A DNA stretch of 64,000 nt from Sulfomarinibacter sp963741385 (GTDB lineage Bacteria > Acidobacteriota > Thermoanaerobaculia > Thermoanaerobaculales > Sulfomarinibacteraceae). How positions within the stretch are numbered: position 1 is the first letter of the stretch; the number at the start of each line of letters is the position of its first letter. Positions 18,885 to 26,723 of the stretch are shown here, piece after piece. A program made the position numbers and the translations under genes. The DNA is taken from NCBI GenBank assembly GCA_963741385.1, contig CAVUHO010000014.1, positions 496,001-560,000 on the forward strand, read 5' to 3'. Below the pieces are notes generated by a model, which saw only the letters and a program-made list of their open reading frames with translations, did no database searches and was not told the origin of the DNA.

Positions 18885-21821
18885 ATGAACAGCGAGGAAT
18901 TCTCCTCGCTGATGCAGTACCGCATCATCGAAATCCTGCTGGTGGCCTCGCACTACGACTCCTTCATCCTCGAAGAGGACGGCCAGCTCACCGAGCTCGT
19001 GATCGAGGAGTACCGAAATCTCGACCTCAACCTGAGGTTCGCGCCGCGTTTCACCCGCTCCGCGTCAGCGGCGGAAGCGCTCCGCCTGATCGACGAGCGC
19101 GACTTCGACATGGTCATCACGACGTCTCGCATGCCCGACATGGAGATCGGCGAACTGGTCCACAGAATCAAACAGGCCGAACCGGCCCTGCCGGTGGGTC
19201 TGATCGCCGCCCACGCGTGGGAGCTGCCGTGGCTCGAGGACGTGCGGTCGAGCGGTGACCTCGACTGGACCTTTTTGTGGCAGGGCAACGTGCAGGCCCT
19301 GCTCGCGATGATCAAACAGGTGGAGGACCAGCGTAACGCCGAACGGGACATCCTCCGGGGCGGGGTCCAGGCCATCATCCTGGTGGAGGACGAGCCGCGC
19401 TTCTACTCCATCTACCTGCCCCACTTCTACACCGAGATCACGAGCCAGACGGGACGTCTGATGTCGGAAGGCATCAACCTGTCCCACCGCCTGTTGCGGA
19501 TCCGCGCGCGGCCGAAGATCCTCCTCGCCCAGAACTACGAGGAAGCGTGGGATCTTTACGAACGCTACGCGGGAAACGTGCTCGGGATCATCACCGACGT
19601 CAGCTTTCCGCACGAGGGGGTGCTCGACCCGGAGGCTGGAATCCGTCTCGCCGAGCAGGTCCGCGCCCTCGACGAGGACATTCCGATTCTGATTCAATCC
19701 ATGGAGGACGAGCACGCGGTGCAGGCCCTCGCCGTGAACGCCGAGTTCATGAGCAAGCACTCGCCGCAGCTGCTCGAAGACCTCCGGCAGTACATCCTCG
19801 ACCACTTCGGTTTCGGCGACTTCGTCTTCAAGCTCCCGGACGGCACCGAACTCCAGCGTGCGTCCGGCATGCGATCGTTTTTACTGGCTTTGGCCGAGGT
19901 CCCGGAAGAGTCGCTCGTTTTCCACGCCAGCCGCAACCATTTTTCCGCGTGGCTCAAGGCGCGCACCGAGTTCGAGCTCGCGACGATGCTGCGGCCCCGG
20001 CAGGTGACCGAGTTCGCGACCCCCGCCGACCTGCGAAGCTTCCTCATCACGACCATCACGGGCTACCTTCGCGAGATCCAACAGCACGTCATCACCGATT
20101 TCGACGGTCGGCGGTTCAATGACTTCACCGCCTTTGCCAGGATCGGCTCGGGGTCGCTCGGCGGCAAAGGCCGCGGTCTCGCCTTCATGCACAAGATCCT
20201 GGCCAGCGACGTGCTCGACACCGACCAGGTGGAGGTCGCGATTCCGCAGACGGTGGTGCTCGCTTCGGACATCTTTGAGGAGTTCTTGGACGACAACCGA
20301 CTCCGCGGTTTCGTAACCCATTCCTCAGACATGGGGGATCAACAGGTCCTTGACTACTTCCGCCGCGCCCGCTTTGGACAGACGTTACGGAACGACCTCG
20401 GCACGTTCCTCGAACGGGTCGCCGACCCCATCGCCGTCCGCTCGTCAAGCATTCTCGAGGACTCGGTCTACCAGCCCTTTGCCGGCGTCTACGCCACCGT
20501 CATGCTGCCCAACAATCATCCCTCCATCGACGTCCGGCTGGCCCAACTTCTCGAGGCCATCAAGGTTGTCTACGCCTCCACCTTCTTCAAGACCGCCCGC
20601 GACTACCTGGAGACAACCCCCTACCGTATCGAGGAAGAGTTGATGGCGGTGCTCGTCCAGAGATTGGTGGGAAGCCGTCACGGCGACCGTTTCTACCCGA
20701 CGTTTGCCGGCACGGCCTCGTCCTACAACTTTTATCCGTTCGGCGACATGAAGCCGGAGGACGGCGTCGCTCAAGTGGCGCTGGGCCTCGGCAAATCGGT
20801 GGTGGAAGGGTTCGAGGCGCTGCGCTTCTGCCCGCGGTATCCCGGTTCATTGCCGCAGTTTTCGGCTGTCAAGGACATTCTCCGCAATGCGCAGCGGCGC
20901 TTCTATGCGCTCGACCTTTCGCGCAACGATGTCATCCCCGATATCAGGACCGACGCCAATCTCCTCCACGAAGAAACGATGGAGGCGATCCGCGACGGCG
21001 CGGCGACCCACATCGCTTCCACCTACGACCGCGCCAACGACCGCGTCGTCTCGGGCCTCCAACCCGGCGGCTCGCCGCTGATCACCTTCGACTTCCTGCT
21101 CCGCGGACGGATTCTTCCGCTTCCCGACCTCCTGACGAAGCTGCTCGACATCTGCCAGGAAGGGCTCGCGAGCCCGGCGGAACTCGAATTCGCGGCTGAC
21201 ATCGACCCCCGCCTCGGCCACCGTCAGACCTTCAACGTGTTGCAGTTGCGGCCCATGGTGTTCGAGGACATGGATGTTGAGGTCAGGCTCGACGAGTCGA
21301 TGGACAGCCGGACGGTCGTTCGCTCCGACGTGGCCCTCGGACACGGACGGCGCGAAACCATCTCCGACATCGTGGTGGTGGACCCGCGTCGAATCGACCG
21401 GTCGCTCACGGCGGAGGTTGCGGTGTCGATCGAGCGGATCAACCGCCAGCTGCGGCGCGAAGGGCGTCACTCGATTCTCATCGGGCCCGGGCGTTGGGGT
21501 TCGCGGGACTCATGGCTGGGGATCCCGGTGACCTGGCCGCAGATTTCGTCGGTCCGCGCAATCGTCGAAACCGACTTCATCGACCTCCAGGTCGAACCGT
21601 CCCTCGGGTCGCACTTCTTCCACAATCTCACCTGTTTCGGGGTGGCGTTCTTTGCCGTCCACCAGCTCGAGGGCGGCGGGACCATCAATTGGGAGTGGTT
21701 GGATCGCCAGACCACCCGGGAGGCGGCCATGGACGGCGTGATCCGCCACATCCGCCTCGACCAACCGGCCCAGGTCCTGGTGGACGGCTCGACCAGCCGC
21801 GGCGTGATTCTCGAGCGCTGA
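18885..21821 (+). CDS. Receiver-like protein fused to a PEP-synthase-type ATP-grasp domain, no phosphohistidine domain
   Basis: 978 residues. The first ~170 form a receiver-like fold without a clear acid pocket. Residues about 165-320 form a second receiver: acidic VEDEP, the acceptor-like Asp in IITDVSFP, and Lys in SKHSP. From about 420 comes the PPDK_N (PF01326-type) nucleotide-binding region: GSLGGKGRGL, the loop VRSSSILEDSVYQPFAGVY, EELMAVLVQ and LQLRPM. In PEP synthase and pyruvate phosphate dikinase this domain makes a phosphoenzyme from ATP, but those enzymes continue with a swivelling His domain (TSHAA) and a PEP-binding barrel. Neither is present. Instead there is a C-terminal module (ILIGPGRWGSRDSWLGIPV, then LGSHFFHNL) shared with the other two paralogues here. 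Start ATG chosen; GTG 18846 is in frame too. True substrate unknown. Confidence 0.8.
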   Translation: MNSEEFSSLMQYRIIEILLVASHYDSFILEEDGQLTELVIEEYRNLDLNLRFAPRFTRSASAAEALRLIDERDFDMVITTSRMPDMEIGELVHRIKQAEPALPVGLIAAHAWELPWLEDVRSSGDLDWTFLWQGNVQALLAMIKQVEDQRNAERDILRGGVQAIILVEDEPRFYSIYLPHFYTEITSQTGRLMSEGINLSHRLLRIRARPKILLAQNYEEAWDLYERYAGNVLGIITDVSFPHEGVLDPEAGIRLAEQVRALDEDIPILIQSMEDEHAVQALAVNAEFMSKHSPQLLEDLRQYILDHFGFGDFVFKLPDGTELQRASGMRSFLLALAEVPEESLVFHASRNHFSAWLKARTEFELATMLRPRQVTEFATPADLRSFLITTITGYLREIQQHVITDFDGRRFNDFTAFARIGSGSLGGKGRGLAFMHKILASDVLDTDQVEVAIPQTVVLASDIFEEFLDDNRLRGFVTHSSDMGDQQVLDYFRRARFGQTLRNDLGTFLERVADPIAVRSSSILEDSVYQPFAGVYATVMLPNNHPSIDVRLAQLLEAIKVVYASTFFKTARDYLETTPYRIEEELMAVLVQRLVGSRHGDRFYPTFAGTASSYNFYPFGDMKPEDGVAQVALGLGKSVVEGFEALRFCPRYPGSLPQFSAVKDILRNAQRRFYALDLSRNDVIPDIRTDANLLHEETMEAIRDGAATHIASTYDRANDRVVSGLQPGGSPLITFDFLLRGRILPLPDLLTKLLDICQEGLASPAELEFAADIDPRLGHRQTFNVLQLRPMVFEDMDVEVRLDESMDSRTVVRSDVALGHGRRETISDIVVVDPRRIDRSLTAEVAVSIERINRQLRREGRHSILIGPGRWGSRDSWLGIPVTWPQISSVRAIVETDFIDLQVEPSLGSHFFHNLTCFGVAFFAVHQLEGGGTINWEWLDRQTTREAAMDGVIRHIRLDQPAQVLVDGSTSRGVILER

Positions 21822-21874
21822 CCAGCGCGGGATTTCCGGAAATTCTCGACAATTGGGACCTTGTCGCACCTTCC

Positions 21875-21902
21875 TTGACAGTTTCCATGACACGGTTATG
21901 CT
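21875..21902 (+). promoter_or_regulatory. Sigma70-like promoter of gdhA
   Basis: TTGACA at 21875-21880 and TATGCT at 21897-21902 with a 16-base spacer, about 60 bases upstream of the gdhA start. It implies that gdhA has its own promoter rather than depending on the upstream gene. Confidence 0.65.
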
Positions 21903-21966
21903 CGTCAGGTCAACCCAGGCGAAATTGCACGTCTGCCGATGGCGCGAAACCAAAGGAGGATGGCCC

Positions 21967-23322
21967 ATGAGTCAGGTCGCGAAGCTTTTTGCCGAACAGT
22001 TCATGCGGGGAGTGGTTGCCAAGAACCCGGGCGAGTCGGAGTTCCACCAGGCGGTCGAGGAGGTCGTCGAATCGTTGGTGCCGGTGCTCGAGCGCCACAC
22101 CAAGTACCTCGACCACCGGATCCTGGAGCGCATCGTCGAACCCGAGCGGGTCATCATGTTCCGCGTTCCCTGGATGGACGACCGCGGCGAAGTCCAGGTC
22201 AACCGCGGCTTCCGCGTCGAGTTCAACTCGGCGATCGGCCCCTACAAGGGCGGTCTCCGTTTCCACTCGACCGTCAACCTCGGCATTCTCAAGTTTCTCG
22301 GCTTCGAACAGATCTTCAAGAACTCGCTGACCACCCTCCCCATGGGCGGCGGCAAGGGCGGCTCGGACTTCGACCCCAAGGGAAAATCGGACAACGAGGT
22401 CATGCGTTTCTGCCAGAGCTTCATGACCGAGCTGTGCCGCCACATCGGCGCCGACACCGACGTGCCGGCCGGCGACATCGGCGTCGGCGGCCGCGAGATC
22501 GGGTTCATGTTCGGCCAGTACAAACGCATCCGCGACCGCTTCGAGGGTGTGCTCACCGGCAAAGGCCTCAACTGGGGCGGCAGCCTGATCCGCCCGGAGG
22601 CCACCGGCTACGGCTGCGTCTACTTCGCGCAGAACATGCTGGCGACCCGGAAGGACGGCTTCGAGGGCAAGCGCGTCGCCATTTCGGGTTCGGGCAACGT
22701 GGCCCAGTACGCGGCTGAAAAGTGCCTGGAGCTCGGCGCCAAGGTCGTCACCCTGTCCGACTCCTCGGGCTACGTGGTCTTCGAAGACGGTCTCACCAAA
22801 GAGATGTGGGACCAGGTCATGGACCTCAAGAACCTCCGCCGCGGCCGGATCCGCGAGCTCGCGGACAACTTCCCCAAGGTCAAGTTCCACGAGGGGACGG
22901 GCGTCTGGAACGTGAAGTGCGAGATCGCGCTGCCGTGCGCAACCCAGAACGAGCTCAACGCCACCGACGCCAAGACCCTGATCGGGAACGGCTGTTTCGT
23001 GGTCTCGGAGGGCGCGAACATGCCGTCGACACCGGAGGCAGTGGAGATCTTCGTCGACAAGAAGATCCTCTACGGTCCCGGGAAAGCCGCCAACGCCGGC
23101 GGGGTTGCGGTTTCTGGTCTCGAGATGTCGCAGAACAGCCAGCGGCTGTCCTGGACCCGCGAGGAGGTCGACAACCGGTTGCGCGACATCATGAGCCGCA
23201 TCCACGAGGCCTGCGTCACCACCGCTGCCGAGTACGGTCAGGCCGGCAACTACGTGGTCGGCGCCAACATCGCCGGCTTCCTCAAGGTCGCCGATGCCAT
23301 GATCGACCAGGGACTCGTCTGA
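21967..23322 (+). CDS. gdhA: Glutamate dehydrogenase, hexameric NADP-type, catalytic
   Basis: 451 residues from ATG 21967, seven bases after AAAGGAGG. It interconverts 2-oxoglutarate plus ammonium and glutamate. It closely follows the 450-residue bacterial family. All known active-site lysines are present: K94 (GPYKGGLRF), K118 (FKNSL) and K130 (GGGKGG), equivalent to K89, K113 and K125 of Clostridium symbiosum GDH, plus the Asp of DVPAGDIGVGGREI. The dinucleotide fold starts at VAISGSGNVAQYAAEK. The conserved end GANIAGFLKVADAM is intact. A strong promoter precedes it and a rho-independent terminator follows it, so it forms its own transcription unit between two ATP-grasp genes. Confidence 0.97.
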   Translation: MSQVAKLFAEQFMRGVVAKNPGESEFHQAVEEVVESLVPVLERHTKYLDHRILERIVEPERVIMFRVPWMDDRGEVQVNRGFRVEFNSAIGPYKGGLRFHSTVNLGILKFLGFEQIFKNSLTTLPMGGGKGGSDFDPKGKSDNEVMRFCQSFMTELCRHIGADTDVPAGDIGVGGREIGFMFGQYKRIRDRFEGVLTGKGLNWGGSLIRPEATGYGCVYFAQNMLATRKDGFEGKRVAISGSGNVAQYAAEKCLELGAKVVTLSDSSGYVVFEDGLTKEMWDQVMDLKNLRRGRIRELADNFPKVKFHEGTGVWNVKCEIALPCATQNELNATDAKTLIGNGCFVVSEGANMPSTPEAVEIFVDKKILYGPGKAANAGGVAVSGLEMSQNSQRLSWTREEVDNRLRDIMSRIHEACVTTAAEYGQAGNYVVGANIAGFLKVADAMIDQGLV

Positions 23323-23353
23323 AACGGCGGCCCAACGAACGTTGCACTCAATT

Positions 23354-23380
23354 CGGCGGCCCTCTCGGGCCGCCGTTTTC
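23354..23380 (+). terminator. Rho-independent terminator of gdhA
   Basis: Perfect 9-bp stem CGGCGGCCC / GGGCCGCCG with a TCTC loop, followed by TTTTC, 32 bases after the gdhA stop. Confidence 0.85.
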
Positions 23381-23494
23381 AATTCGGAATTTTGAATTCG
23401 GAATTCGGAATGCCTCCCACCCTCCCACCACCCTTAAGAGCTGGGGGTGGAGGGGTGGAAATTCCGAACTCCGAATTCCGAATTCCGAATTCAG
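23380..23494. repeat. Heptamer-armed inverted element, GAATTCG type
   Basis: The left arm (23380-23411) is AATTCGG-type units; the right arm (23457-23494) is the reverse complement, CCGAATT units. The core holds CCCACCCTCCCACCACCC and GGGGGTGGAGGGGTGG, which pair. It lies between the gdhA terminator and the second gdh-like gene. Confidence 0.8.
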
Positions 23495-23532
23495 CGGCCG
23501 CTGTGCGATCATCGTCGGCAGGAGGATCCACA

Positions 23533-24822
23533 ATGAGCGACGCCCCCTCCTTCAACCCTTTTTCAGAAGCCCAGGCGCAGTTCGACCGTCTGGCGGACCT
23601 GATGGGGCTGGACGGCCCGACCAGGGCCCTGTTGCGCACGCCCGCCCACGAGCACCGCTTGACTCTCCCGGTGCGGCTCGACGACGGCACGGTCGAGGTC
23701 TTCCACGGTTTCCGGGTACAGCACAACGACGCCCGCGGACCGGCGTGGGGCGGCGTCCGCTTCCACCCCCAGGAGACCATCGACACCATTCGCGCCCTGG
23801 CCATGTGGACCACATGGAAGACGGCGGTGGTGGACATTCCGCTCGGCGGCAGCATGGGTGGCGTGGTGTGCGACCCCCACCGGCTCAGCACGGCCGAGAT
23901 CGAACGCATCTGTCGAGCGTGGATTCGCAGGGTCGCGCGGTCCATCGGCCCTCAACGCGACGTCCCGGCGCCGGACATCATGACTTCGAGCCAGCACATG
24001 ACGTGGATGCTCGACGAATACGAAACGCTGCACGATCGCCGGTCGCCGGGGGCCATCACCGGCAAGACCCTCGGAGCCGGCGGCTCCCAAGGACGCCTTC
24101 AGGCTGCCGGCTACGGTCTGGTCTACACCCTGCGCGAAGCACTCAAGGAGCTCGGGATCGAGCCCGGCGCCACATCGGCCAGTGTTCAGGGCTTCGGATC
24201 CGTCGCCCAGCACGCCATCGAGCTCTACACCCAGATCGGCGGCACGGTGACCTGCGTTTCGAGTTGGGACGCCCCAGTCGGCCAGGCCGTGAGCTACCGC
24301 AAGAACAACGGCATCGTCCTCGCAGAGCTGCGGAGCGCCAGCGACCACCTGGGCAACATCAAACCGGATCGGGCTCGTGATCTCGGCTATGAAATCCTCG
24401 ACGGCGACGCCTGGCTGGCTCAGGACGTGGAGATACTGATTCCAGCCGCCCTCGAGGACCAGATAACCCCCGACAAGGTGGGGTCGGTCAGCCGCCAGGT
24501 CCGAATCGTCGCCGAGGGCGCCAACGGGCCAACGGTGCCGGCAGCCGAGGTGGCACTGATTGAACGCGGTGTGTACGTGCTGCCCGACCTGCTGGCGAAC
24601 GCCGGCGGCGTCACCTGCTCCTACTTCGAACAGGTGCAGAGCAACATGAACTACTACTGGCCCCTGTCGGAGGTGTTGTCAAAGCTCGACCGCACCCTGA
24701 CCGCCGCCTTTATCGCCATTTCGGACCTGTCACGAACCAAAAAGCTGTCGATGCGCGATGCCGCCCTGGTGATCGCCATCGACCGGGTCGCGGAACAGTG
24801 CCGGGAAAGGGGATGGCTCTAG
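23533..24822 (+). CDS. Glutamate-dehydrogenase-like protein with two active-site lysines replaced
   Basis: 429 residues, ATG about six bases after AGGAGGATC. It belongs to the Glu/Leu/Phe/Val dehydrogenase family: substrate domain (GPAWGGVRFHP), DVPAPDIMTSSQ with the conserved Asp, dinucleotide fold (SVQGFGSVAQHAIEL), IVAEGANGPTVP and LANAGGVTCSYFE. Aligned with its neighbour, the position of K89 (C. symbiosum numbering) is W72 and that of the catalytic K125 is M108 (GGSMGGV); K96, equivalent to K113, is kept. Loss of K125 should abolish or greatly reduce amino-acid oxidation. It may be a regulatory partner of the active GDH, as in the GdhA/GdhB hetero-hexamer of Thermus thermophilus, or have another substrate. 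Fold and cofactor site look intact, so it is not a decaying pseudogene. Confidence 0.88.
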   Translation: MSDAPSFNPFSEAQAQFDRLADLMGLDGPTRALLRTPAHEHRLTLPVRLDDGTVEVFHGFRVQHNDARGPAWGGVRFHPQETIDTIRALAMWTTWKTAVVDIPLGGSMGGVVCDPHRLSTAEIERICRAWIRRVARSIGPQRDVPAPDIMTSSQHMTWMLDEYETLHDRRSPGAITGKTLGAGGSQGRLQAAGYGLVYTLREALKELGIEPGATSASVQGFGSVAQHAIELYTQIGGTVTCVSSWDAPVGQAVSYRKNNGIVLAELRSASDHLGNIKPDRARDLGYEILDGDAWLAQDVEILIPAALEDQITPDKVGSVSRQVRIVAEGANGPTVPAAEVALIERGVYVLPDLLANAGGVTCSYFEQVQSNMNYYWPLSEVLSKLDRTLTAAFIAISDLSRTKKLSMRDAALVIAIDRVAEQCRERGWL

Positions 24823-24829
24823 ATGAATG

Positions 24830-24926
24830 TTGAATTTTTAATTTTGAATTTTGAATTTCGGACCTTCAACCATGAGTCGCTGAAAGGCTGCCCCATTCAA
24901 AATTCAAAATTCAAAATTAAAAATTT
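24830..24926. repeat. Heptamer-armed inverted element, TTTTGAA type
   Basis: The left arm (24830-24858) is AT-rich, TTTTGAA-type units. The right arm (24895-24926) is TTCAAAA units, the reverse complement. The core is about 36 bases. The low GC of the arms stands out against the surrounding sequence. Confidence 0.8.
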
Positions 24927-24980
24927 CTCGCTGACCGAGCGTGAGCTCCACGTCCCTCCTGCCTTCCGTGAGCAGTTCGG

Positions 24981-26723
24981 ATGATGAATCGGGGTTCGTT
25001 GCCGCGGTTCGATCGCGAGTTCTTCGAGGGCGCGCACTCCTTGACGACGATCGGCAACGGTGAGCTCGGAGGCAAGGCCTCCGGGCTGCGGCTCGTGCAG
25101 GACGCAGTGCTTTCACGGCTCGGATCCGACGAGTTTCCTTTCATCGACGTGACGGTTCCGAAGGCGGTGATTCTCACCACCGACGTCTACGACCGCTTCA
25201 TGGAACGCAACGATCTCACCGGGATCGCCCACTCGGAGATGTCCGACGACCGCATCGGTCACGCATTTCAACGGGCCGACCTGCCCGCCGAGCTTGTCGG
25301 CGATCTCAGAGCCCTGATCTCCGGAGTCCACAGCCCCCTCGCCGTGCGCTCGTCGAGCCTGCTCGAGGACGCCCTCGACCATCCGTTCGCGGGCGTCTAC
25401 GGCACCAAGATGATCCCCAACAACGAGATCGAGGAGGATGTCCGATTCACCCGGCTGGTCGAGGCCGTTCGCTTCGTCTTCGCGACCACCTTCTTCGCCG
25501 AGGCGAAGGCCTACATGGCGTCGATCGGCCGACCGGTGGGCGACGAGAAAATGGCGGTCATCATCCAGGAGGTGGTGGGACAACGCGCCGGCGGCCGGTT
25601 CTACCCGTGTGTGTCGGGGGTCGCCCGCTCGCACAACTTCTACCCCACGGGGCACGCCAGACCGTCGGACGGCGTGGTGAGCCTCGCCCTCGGGCTCGGC
25701 AAGACCATCGTCGACGGGGGGCGGAGCTGGTCGTACTCGCCGGCCTACCCGAAAGCTCCCCCTCCGTTCATGGACATCGGTGAGCTGCTCAAGAACACCC
25801 AGACCCGCTTCTGGGCGGTCAACATGGGCGACCCTCCCCCGCACGACCCGATCCGCGAAACCGAGTATCTGGTGCACTGCGGGCTCTCGGAGGCGGAGAC
25901 TGACGGCGCCCTGCGCTACCTGGTTTCCACCTACGATGCCGGCTCCGACCGGCTCAACCCCGGGCTCGATGCGCGGGGACCGCGAGCTCTGACATTCGCG
26001 CCGATCCTCTCCTCCCGGCTGATGCCGTTCAACGGGCTCATCAGGCGGCTCATGGATCTCTCCGAGGAGACCCTCGAGTCACCGGTCGAGATCGAGTTCG
26101 CGATCAACCTGCACCGCACCGAGGCGCTGCCAGCCCGTTTCGGTTTTCTCCAGGTGCGACCGATGATGGTCGCCGGCGAAAAAATCGACGTCACAACTGA
26201 CGATCTCCTCGGCGACGATGTCCTGCTGGCAACCGACAAGGCACTGGGGAACGGGTCCCGGAACAACCTCTTCGATATCGTGTTCGTCCGGCCGGAGGCG
26301 TTCGACCCGGCAGCCACTGGGTTGATCGCCAAAGAACTCGAAAAAATGAACCACGAGCTGGTGGCGGTCGGCCGCAACTACGTGCTGATCGGCTTCGGGC
26401 GTTGGGGAACCTCGGATCCGCCTCTCGGGATCCCGGTGGCGTGGGGCCAGATCAGCGGCGCCAGGGTGATCGTCGAAGCGACTCTGCCGAACGTCCAGCC
26501 CGATCTCAGCCAGGGTTCGCATTTCTTTCACAACCTGCTCAGCTTCCAGGTGTTCTACCTGTCAGTCGAGCACCACGGACCGTTCACGATCGACTGGTCG
26601 TGGCTGAGCACACAGCCCGTGGTGCAAGCATCCGCGCACGCCACCCACGTGCGGCTCGATTCGCCTTTGTCCGTAAGGGTCGACGGCGCCACCGGCCGGG
26701 GAGTGATCACACACCATGACTGA
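24981..26723 (+). CDS. Stand-alone PEP-synthase-type ATP-grasp domain protein
   Basis: 580 residues. It is the minimal member of the three paralogues: PPDK_N region with GNGELGGKASGL (about 25-36), the loop AVRSSSLLEDALDHPFAGVYG, DEKMAVIIQEVVG and LQVRPMM, then the shared C-terminal module (VLIGFGRWGTSDPPLGIPV, LSQGSHFFHNLLSF). No TSHAA-type phosphohistidine motif or PEP-binding barrel is found, so it is not a complete PEP synthase. Retention of RSSSxxED and the QxRP motif suggests that ATP binding is kept. Function unknown: perhaps an ATP-dependent phosphotransferase acting on another protein or a small molecule. Start ATG 24981 (a second ATG follows directly); the ribosome site is weak. Its last bases overlap the next start (ATGACTGA), so translation is coupled to the GAF/NTase paralogue. 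Confidence 0.8.
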   Translation: MMNRGSLPRFDREFFEGAHSLTTIGNGELGGKASGLRLVQDAVLSRLGSDEFPFIDVTVPKAVILTTDVYDRFMERNDLTGIAHSEMSDDRIGHAFQRADLPAELVGDLRALISGVHSPLAVRSSSLLEDALDHPFAGVYGTKMIPNNEIEEDVRFTRLVEAVRFVFATTFFAEAKAYMASIGRPVGDEKMAVIIQEVVGQRAGGRFYPCVSGVARSHNFYPTGHARPSDGVVSLALGLGKTIVDGGRSWSYSPAYPKAPPPFMDIGELLKNTQTRFWAVNMGDPPPHDPIRETEYLVHCGLSEAETDGALRYLVSTYDAGSDRLNPGLDARGPRALTFAPILSSRLMPFNGLIRRLMDLSEETLESPVEIEFAINLHRTEALPARFGFLQVRPMMVAGEKIDVTTDDLLGDDVLLATDKALGNGSRNNLFDIVFVRPEAFDPAATGLIAKELEKMNHELVAVGRNYVLIGFGRWGTSDPPLGIPVAWGQISGARVIVEATLPNVQPDLSQGSHFFHNLLSFQVFYLSVEHHGPFTIDWSWLSTQPVVQASAHATHVRLDSPLSVRVDGATGRGVITHHD

